Assembly: GCF_963678635.1 (NCBI RefSeq)
Contig: NC_087068.1
Location: forward strand, 11,846,027-11,910,026
Length of the DNA: 64,000 nt
Source: Symsagittifera roscoffensis
Lineage: Eukaryota > Xenacoelomorpha > Acoela > Convolutidae
Reading direction: 5' to 3'
The notes beneath the pieces are model-generated. The model saw only the letters and a program-made list of their open reading frames with translations. It ran no database searches and had not been told where the DNA came from. Positions within the stretch are counted from its first letter, which is position 1. Each line of letters begins with the position of its first letter. Position numbers and translations under genes: made by a program. Below are positions 56,403-64,000 of this stretch, in pieces.

Positions 56403-56619
56403 GTTCAAAGGGTTGAAAATTCTGGGCATTAAAAATGTTCTACATTCTTACCATGAAATCAGATGCCACAATGGTGTGCAGTTTAAAATTTTGACCTCAC
56501 ACTAGTTGCTCCAATATTGATTTAGGAAAAAAAAAACAGATTTCAATCTTATAGACGCGATTCCAATGGAGTATTATTGAATGATACATACCAGAGCTTT
56601 TGCCGTTTTTATATAACAG

Positions 56620-56960
56620 AGGTGGATCTACGATTTTTTCGAAGGGGCGGATTCTTAAAACTTTTCGAAAATTTTGTCGACCCCTTTTTTAGGCTGAATA
56701 AATTAGATTCCCGCGCTCTCCCAAAGCACTGAAAACATCCTGTTGTGGCCAAGCTTTCTGAGCCGCACAGATAATTTTGAAGAAAAAAAACAGGCCAAAA
56801 AAGGCGCCTCAAAACTAGCCTCAAAATTAATAAATATTGGCAAAGTTAGTAAATATCGCCTTTAGAAAAATTTTAAGGGTCCGTTAGCCAAAAATGGATA
56901 TCTCAAAATAGTACAAAGGGGGATCTTTTGGGTCGGCTGAGTCCCCGAGGGGGCGTGTAG
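56620..56960 (-). mobile_element. hAT-like element, reverse orientation (gene B intron 3)
   Basis: Begins CAGAGGTGGATCTACG and carries, as the reverse complement of 22530-22960, GGGGCGGATTC, CGCGCTCTCCCAAAGCAC, GGCCAAGCTTTCTGAGCCGC, AAGGGTCCGTTAGCCAAAAA and GATCTTTTGGGTCGGC. Non-autonomous; no transposase frame. Confidence 0.6.
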
Positions 56961-57209
56961 TAAGTTATTTAGTAAATTCTCTTGGGAATGCACGCCAAAA
57001 AAAAATTTTTACAAGATTTTTTTTTCCAAGCCAGAGAACTTAAGTCGCAATGGTAAGGCGTTTGCTTGAAATGATCAGTTAAAATTGAAGCAGATATATA
57101 AATTGGGTAAAATCCAGTCCATTTTACTGCAATTATATTGCGACCTGTAACTTGACGGCAACAAATTTTATTATGAACGCAGTTAGCGGACAGGTTAGAG
57201 GTTTATTTC

Positions 57210-57650
57210 TTAGTTTTGCATTATACCATTCACAAATTGATTGGTTTCCAAAAAAACTTTGAAAAATTGCAATTTCAATAGGTGGGTTAGTGATAAACTC
57301 TTTGTCTCTGTCGGAGATATTGATTTGAGTCCCGAGCCACGCCACCTCTCAAATTTCAGAAATTTAGCGCTCACAAAACCATTCTCTAACTTCTCACAAA
57401 TGTGGATGCCCAGCTGCTCAAAAAAGTTCGCTTGTTTTTCGTCTAGGAGTCTGAGAGTGTTAATTCGGTCCTTGCTAAGACGATGATGTTGTGAGAGTAC
57501 AAACTGCCAGTTGACATCTAGCTTTAAATCTGCCACAGCTTGATATTTACCAGCTGAAAAGTGATTCATGGTTTCAAAAATAGAAGGCGGTAATGAAATG
57601 TAAAACATAGCAAAGCTAGCAGCCTTTGATGGAATCTCGGCGAGTTGCAA
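57210..57650 (-). CDS. Unidentified 146-codon ORF inside gene B intron 3
   Basis: On the minus strand from ATG at 57650. The sequence is not low-complexity (for example SAGKYQAVADLKLDVNWQFV, then LSKDRINTLRLLDEKQANFF and KFERWRGSGLKSISPTETKS) and is richer in GC than its surroundings. This looks like former or current coding sequence. No family is recognised. It could be an exon of a nested gene or a piece of a transposon gene. No clear splice borders or poly(A) signal were found. Confidence 0.3.
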   Translation of the reverse strand: MQLAEIPSKAASFAMFYISLPPSIFETMNHFSAGKYQAVADLKLDVNWQFVLSQHHRLSKDRINTLRLLDEKQANFFEQLGIHICEKLENGFVSAKFLKFERWRGSGLKSISPTETKSLSLTHLLKLQFFKVFLETNQFVNGIMQN

Positions 57651-58505
57651 AGAAGAAATTATTTAAAATTGTTCAAAAATCATTTTTTCGTGTTTTTTTG
57701 TTTTTCATTTCATAAAACTCAGAATTTTTTTTGCAAAAAAGTCACGAAATTTGCGTAAGGCTCAGAAAAAATTATGTAAAAAAGTCATTTTTTCAAGAGT
57801 GCTTCACCCGCTTAAAACTGGTCAATCAGTGCTTTCAACTATCTCGGATAATTTTTCGTGAAATTAAATTTTGATAAGAAAATTTTCAAAAAATTGTTTT
57901 TTGTTCTTCAAGATAACTGATACAGATTGAGTCCTGCACAGATTTAATGGGATAAATTAAATAGCCAAATTCAGTTTGGAATGAGATTTTGATTTTCAGC
58001 GCGTATAAAATTTGACAGTTGTCAAATAGACAACTTTTAAACTCTTTGTTTTGCGGTTCAAAAAATTAAAACTGTTATATCGATCGCTGAAAATACTTCA
58101 AATAGTAGAAGCCACTCTGATTATAGGTAATCCGTTATTTTTTTTGAAATTGGGATAAAAATTCGAAAAAAAATGTTAAAATTTCATAAATTATCAAAAA
58201 TTATAGAGCTAGTAGCTTAATCGGCTTTAAAAAGTTAGGATTATCAAGGAATGATTTGAAACCGAATAGAAAAATTTGCGGTCAAACACCATTCAATTCA
58301 TACTTGGTGATATTCCAGAAAATACCTAAATGCAAACTGAATTAAATTAAGAGCGGGATCAAACAATTTTTCTTTAATGAGTATTTCAACCAAAAATTTT
58401 TGTAAAAAATGTATTATATATTCATTCAATTCTACTTTCTTCAACCCAGATCAGATTTTGGATTGGGACGAATTATTGCAGTTCACATTATCACCTTGCT
58501 TTCAG

Positions 58506-58636
58506 AATTGTGTTGTGGCAGCCAATTTGCGAAGTACAGGCAATATGGCTATGGTAATCTGAGGATGACTCCGGATGAGTATTACAACAAACTAGTGGAT
58601 TATTCTGAACACAACAAACAACTCAACTACATTAGG
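58506..58636 (+). CDS. Gene B, exon 4
   Basis: From ccttgctttcag to AGG|gtaaga. Its first two bases AA complete Glu with the G left by exon 3; it leaves in phase 0. Encodes LCCGSQFAKYRQYGYGN, then MTPDEYYNKLVDYSEHNKQL and NYIR. A Cys-Cys pair and a Tyr-rich stretch precede a polar helix. An alternative acceptor at 58448 (aacccag) would break the phase with exon 3, so 58506 is preferred. No gene A equivalent was found. Confidence 0.62.
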
Positions 58637-58926
58637 GTAAGAGTCGTTTGTCTCATAATTTTGAAATTTTTTGTATATCAAAACCAGGCTGCTAATATCA
58701 GCTTAAAGCCTAAAATATCATGACTGCCTTTCATACTACATTTTAAGATTAAAAATGGGATATTCTTGTTCGAAAAACTAGTAAAAGTAAGTAAATTATT
58801 TTACTTGCGACCATTTTTGCTAAAGGTATCTGATGCAGAAGAAATTAAGCATATATGATCTGTTATTGTTGCGAGGTTTGGAGAAAGTGAAGAATACATA
58901 AACTTGGGTCGTTTTTTATATTTCAG

Positions 58927-59016
58927 ACCTTGTTTTGCTCATTTGAGGGCTCGATCCCTGGACCTACTTTGTGGCTTTCTGTGCAAACCAAAACAATTCT
59001 ATCTAAACCGATTTGA
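58927..59016 (+). CDS. Gene B, candidate terminal exon 5
   Basis: Follows tttatatttcag, starts in phase 0 as exon 4 requires, and runs 29 codons to TGA: TLFCSFEGSIPGPTLWLSVQ and nine further residues. The phase agreement, strong acceptor and raised GC support it, but a 29-codon open stretch could occur by chance. No canonical AATAAA was seen nearby, so it is less certain than exons 2 to 4. Confidence 0.42.
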   Translation, partial: TLFCSFEGSIPGPTLWLSVQTKTILSKPI

Positions 59017-59813
59017 TGCTAAAATTTCTAATTTGATGATGAAATTTTAACGCGAAATATTTACGCTGAAATTTTATCCCGCACTACAAAATAGTTCCAC
59101 ACTGAATTATGGCAACCTAATTGGTCTTATTAATTTCATGTTCGACTCAGATTTATTAATTAAAGTTTGATATCATACCAGTTAAATGGCAGTTGAAAGA
59201 TTCTGGGCTCTGCTCTGATTCAAGCAGTTTAATTTTTTTGGTGAAGTCGGATCAAAAGTTAAATGAACATTTATCATAAAGTTAACTTCTTTCAAAGATA
59301 TGTGTTTTTTGGATTCAAAAATATCTAATGTAACTTTTGTTTCTCTAATGTTAAGCAAATGTGGTCTTCAGCTTCTTGAAAGATTTGAATTCTAATCTTA
59401 AAATATCTAATACTTTGTGAAGTTGCCTCTCGTTGTTAGAGAACTATCTTAATCACAAGTGCTTATTATTCTCCAACTATTGTGTGGATGGCTTACTCAT
59501 TAAAAAATAACTGAAAAAGTGTTGTTCCGTTATTCCAAAGCCGTGACTGATTAATTGTGCTCGAGTTTTTCTCCAGAGAAATTTCCAATGAAGAATAAGC
59601 AATTTTGACCACTTTTTATAGATATTCTGAAAGCAATTGAAGGCCTGAGCTTAAACTTAGAAAAATTTTTTTGACTAAGACAGTTTTTCATTCAGTCCGG
59701 GGGCTTCAAATTGACAATTTGGCCAATGTGGGATAGTTAACTTTTGCTAAAATTTGTATAAACGCGAGTGTTTAGTTTCTTAATCCGGCTCATGAAGCAT
59801 TCCAAATTGAATT
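59017..59813. other. No gene seen; dispersed repeat fragment
   Basis: AT-rich. The part near 59690-59780 (AATTTGGCCAATGTGGGATA, then CGCGAGTGTTTAG) resembles dispersed sequence at 42140-42260 and 44200-44300. Confidence 0.45.
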
Positions 59814-62800
59814 GATCCTAATGTTGCGTTAATTGACTAATCATTCATCATTTTATACCTAAAATTGCGTGTGGGGGGACTTTCAAAAAATATATATAAA
59901 ATATATTAAAAAATTAATACAATAATACAAAAATATATCCTAATGTTGCGTTCATTGACCAATCATTCATCATTTTATAACTAAAAAAACGTGTGGGGGG
60001 ATTTTCAAAAAATATATATAAAAATTTATAAAAAAAAATACAAAAAGACAAAAATATATCCTAATGTTGCGTTAATTGACCAATCATTCATCATTTTTTA
60101 CCTCAAATTGCGTGTGGGGGGACTTTCAAAAAAATGTATAAAAATTTTTTAAAAGAATAATACAATAATACAAAAAGTTATCCTAATGTTGCGTTAATTG
60201 ACCAATCATTCATCATTTTATACCTAAAATTGCGTGTGGGGGGACTTTCAAAAAAATGTATAAAAATTTTTTAAAAAAATAATACAATAATACAAAAAGT
60301 TATCCTAATGTTGCGTTAATTGACCAATCATTCATCATTTTATAACTAAAAAAACGTGTGGGGGGATTTTCAAAAAATATATATAAAAATTTATAAAAAA
60401 ATAATACTAAAAGACAAAAATCTATCCTAATGTTGCGTTAATTGACCAATCATTCATCAATTTTTACCTAAAATTGCATGTGGGGGGACTTTCAAAAAAA
60501 TGTATAAAAAATTTTTTTAAAAAAGTAATACAATAATACAAAAATATATCCTTATGTTGCGTTAATTGACCAATCATTCATCATTTTATAACTAAAAAAA
60601 CGTGTGGGGGGATTTTCAAAAAATATATATAAAAATTTATAAAAAAATAATACAAAAAGACAAAAATATATCCTAATGATGCGTTAATTGACCAATCATT
60701 CATCATTTTTTACCTCAAATTGCGTGTGGGGGGACTTTCAAAAAAATGTATAAAAATTTTTTAAAAAAATAATACAATAATACAAAAAGTTATCCTAATG
60801 TTGCGTTAACTGACCAATCATTCATCATTTTATACCTAAAATTGCGTGTGGGGGGACTTTCTAAAAGACTATATATAAAAATTTATTAAAAAATTAATAC
60901 AATAATACAAAAATATATCCTAAGGTTGTTGCGTTAGTTGACCAATCATTCATCATTTTATACCTAAAATTGCGTGTGGGGGGACTTTAAAAAAAATAGA
61001 AAATTTTATTAAAAAAATAATACAATAATACAAAAATTTATCCTAATGTTGCGTTAATTGACCAATCATTCATCATTTTAAACCTAAAATTGCGTGTGGG
61101 GGGACTTTCAAAAAAGATATATAAAAATTTATAAAAAAATAAAACAATAATAAAAAAAGTTATCCTAATGTTGCGTTAATTGACCAATCATTCAACATTT
61201 TATACCTAAAATTGCGTGTGGGGGGACTTTCTAAAAAAGTATATAAAAATTTATAGAAAAATAAAAGAATAACAAAAAAATATATTCTTATGTTGCGTTA
61301 ATTGACCAATCATTCATCATTTTATTCCTAAAATTGCGTTTGGGGGGATTTCAAAAAAAATATATAAAAATTGGTAAAAAAATAAAACAATCATAGAAAA
61401 ATATATCCTTATGTTGCGTTAATTGACCAATCATTCATCATTTTATACCTAAAATTGCGTGTGGGGGGACTTTCAAAAAATATATATAAAAGTTTATTAA
61501 AAAAATAATACAAAAAGACAAAAATATATCCTAATGTTGCGTTAATTGACCAATCATTCATAATTTTTTACCTAAAATTGCGTGTGGGGGGACTTTCAAA
61601 AAAATGTATAAAATTTTTTTAAAAAAATTATACAATAATACAAAAAGTTATCCTAATGTTGCGTTAATTGACCAATCATTCATCATTTTATACCTAAAAT
61701 TGCGTGTGGGGCGACTTTCTAAAAAGTATTTAAAAATTTATTAAAAAATTAATACAATAATACAAAAATATATCCTAATGTTGCGTTAGTTGACCAATCA
61801 TTCATCATTTTATACCTAAAATTGCGTGTGAGGGGACTTTCAAAAAAAATATATAAAAATTTATTAAAAAAATAATACAATAATACAAAAATATATCCTA
61901 ATGTTGCGTTAATTGACCAATCATTCATCAATTTTTACCTAAAATTGCGTGTGGGGGGACTTTCAAAAAAATGTATAAAAAAATTTTTTAAAAAAGTAAT
62001 ACAATAAAACAAAAATATATTCTTATGTTGCGTTAATTGACCAATCATTCATCATTTTTTACCTCAAATTGCGTGTGGGGGGACTTTTAAAAAAATGTAT
62101 AAAATTTTTTTAAAAAAATAATACAATAATACAAAAAATTATCCTAATGTTGCGTTAATTGACCATTCATTCATCATTTTATACCTAAAATTGCGTGTGG
62201 GGGGACTTTCTAAAAGATTATATAAAAATTTATTAAAAAATTAATACAATAATACAAAAATATATCCTAAGGTTGTTGCGTTAGTTGACCAATCATTCAT
62301 CATTTTATACCTAAAATTGCGTGTGGGGGGACTTTAAAAAAAATAGAAAAGTTTATTAAAAAAATGATACAATAATACAAAAATTTATCCTAATGTTGCG
62401 TTAATTGACCAATCATTCATCATTTTAAACCTAAAATTGCGTGTGGGGGGACTTTCAAAAAAGATATATAAAAATTTATAAAAAAAATAAAACAATAATA
62501 AAAATATATCCTTATGTTGCTTTAATTGACCAATCATTCATCATTTTATACCTAAAACTGCGTATGGGGGGACTTTCAAAAAATATATATAAAAATTTAT
62601 AAAAAAAATCATACAATTATACAAAAACATATCCTAATGTTGCGTTAATTGACCAATCATTCATCATTTTTTACCTAAAATTGCGTGTGGGGGGACTTTC
62701 AAAAAAATGTATAAAAACTTTTAAAAAAAATAATTCAATAATACAAAAAGTTATCCTAATGTTGCGTTAATTGACCAATCATTCATCATTTTATACCTAA

Positions 62801-64000
62801 AATTGCGTGTGGGGGGACTTTCTAAAAAAGTATATAAAAATTTATAGAAAAATAAAACAATAACAAAAAAATATATTCTTATGTTGCGTTAATTGACCCT
62901 CATTCATCATTTTAAACCTAAAATTGCGTGTGGGGGGACTTTCAAAAAAGATATATAAAATTTATAAAAAAATAAAACAATAATAAAAATATATCCTTAT
63001 GTTGCGTTAATTGACCAATCATTCATCATTTTATACCTAAAACTGCGTATGGGGGGACTTTCAAAAAAAATATATAAAAACTTATAAAAAAAATCATACA
63101 ATAATACAAAAACATATCCTAATGTTGCGTTAATTGACCAATCATTCATCATTTTTTACCTAAAATTGCGTGTGGGGGGACTTTCAAAAAAATGTATAAA
63201 AACTTTAAAAAAAAATAATTCAATAATACAAAAAGTTATCCTAATGTTGCGTTAATTGACCAATCATTCAACATTTTATACCTAAAATTGCGTGTGGGGG
63301 GACTTTCTAAAAAAGTATATAAAAATTTATAGAAAAATAAAACAATAACAAAAAAATATATTCTTATGTTGCGTTAATTGACCATTCATTCATCATTTTA
63401 TACCTAAAATTGCGTGTGGGGGGACTTTCTAAAAGACTATATAAAAATTTATTAAAAAATTAATACAATAATACAAAAATATATCCTAAGGTTGTTGCGT
63501 TAGTTGACCAATCATTCATCATTTTATACCTAAAATTGCGTGTGGGGGGACTTTAAAAAAAATAGAAAAGTTTATTAAAAAAATGATACAATAATACAAA
63601 AACTTATCCTAATGTTGCGTTAATTGACCAATCATTCATCATTTTTTACCTAAAATTGCGTGTGGGGGGACTTTCAAAAAAATGTATAAAAACTTTAAAA
63701 AAAAATAATTCAATAATACAAAAAGTTATCCTAATGTTGCGTTAATTGACCAATCATTCATCATTTTATACCTAAAATTGCGTGTGGGGGGACTTTCTAA
63801 AAAAGTATGTAAAAATTTATAGAAAAATAAAACAATAACAAAAAAATATATTCTTATGTTGCGTTAATTGACCATTCATTCATCATTTTATACCTAAAAT
63901 TGCGTGTGGGGGGACTTTCTAAAAGACTATATAAAAATTTATTAAAAAATTAATACAATAATACAAAAATATATCCTAAGGTTGTTGCGTTAGTTGACCA
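59814..64000 (+). repeat. Satellite array, ~122-bp monomer, ~34 copies, continuing past the window
   Basis: Each monomer has a well-conserved half, TCCTAATGTTGCGTTAATTG plus ACCAATCATTCATCATTTTA and then ACCTAAAATTGCGTGTGGGG plus GGAC, and an A/T-rich half of variable A and T runs. I count about 34 occurrences of the GTGGGGGGAC core spaced 120 to 125 bases. Variant monomers recur in the same order: the one starting CCTAAGGTTGTTGCGTTAG is at 60920, 62270, 63485 and 63975. Blocks at 63361 and 63851 repeat at 490 bases (four monomers), i.e. higher-order repeats. It is non-coding. Confidence 0.95.

Noticed and set aside
58449-58505. Earlier acceptor for gene B exon 4 (after aacccag at 58448)
   Set aside because: It would put exon 4 out of phase with exon 3; the 58506 acceptor restores the frame.
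61749-61931. 60-codon minus frame in the satellite
   Set aside because: Repetitive reading of satellite monomers, not a gene.

Overview
The window is nuclear DNA from an invertebrate animal. It is AT-rich, has kilobase-scale spliceosomal introns with GT..AG borders, and is dominated by transposon remnants and repeats. The animal assignment rests on a nuclear-receptor ligand-binding domain. Nothing in the window fixes the phylum. A 200-base run of N (34917-35116) marks an assembly gap.

Layout. (1) 1-14660: the last four exons in the window of a nuclear hormone receptor gene on + (1-207, 8994-9185, 12032-12242, 14049-14578). All junction phases agree. The gene ends at a TGA followed by AATAAA, and its introns are full of a dispersed repeat family. 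(2) 14661-22226: no host gene seen. It holds a 732-bp fold-back element, a cluster of GGATTCCGC-like motifs and tRNA-derived repeats. (3) 22227-26060: gene A, a small secreted-protein gene with a signal-peptide exon, a 97-bp exon and an HYCLH exon. A broken FLYWCH/MULE transposon and a hAT-like fragment lie in its first intron. (4) 26090-34916: two tandem copies of a decayed BEL/Pao retrotransposon, directly after exon 3 of gene A. (5) 35117-45730: repeats only, including a roughly 1.2-kb tandem duplication with nested minisatellites. (6) 45736-47358: an isolated candidate exon and a 42-bp minisatellite that is open on both strands. (7) 47359-53947: a complete but frameshifted Ty3/gypsy element with 215-bp LTRs. 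(8) 54915-59016: gene B, a paralogue of gene A. Five exons can be chained in phase to 184 residues. (9) 59814-64000: a satellite array of about 34 monomers of about 122 bp with higher-order periodicity, running off the window.

The most interesting host signal is the A/B pair. Both have a phase-1 signal-peptide exon, a second exon of exactly 97 bp ending in phase 2, and a third exon with shared LSP.NRS and RP.WRRINF motifs. I do not recognise this family. Gene A has no visible counterpart of B's exons 4 and 5, and the BEL tandem lies where they would be expected. No bacterial, CRISPR or rRNA features were seen.
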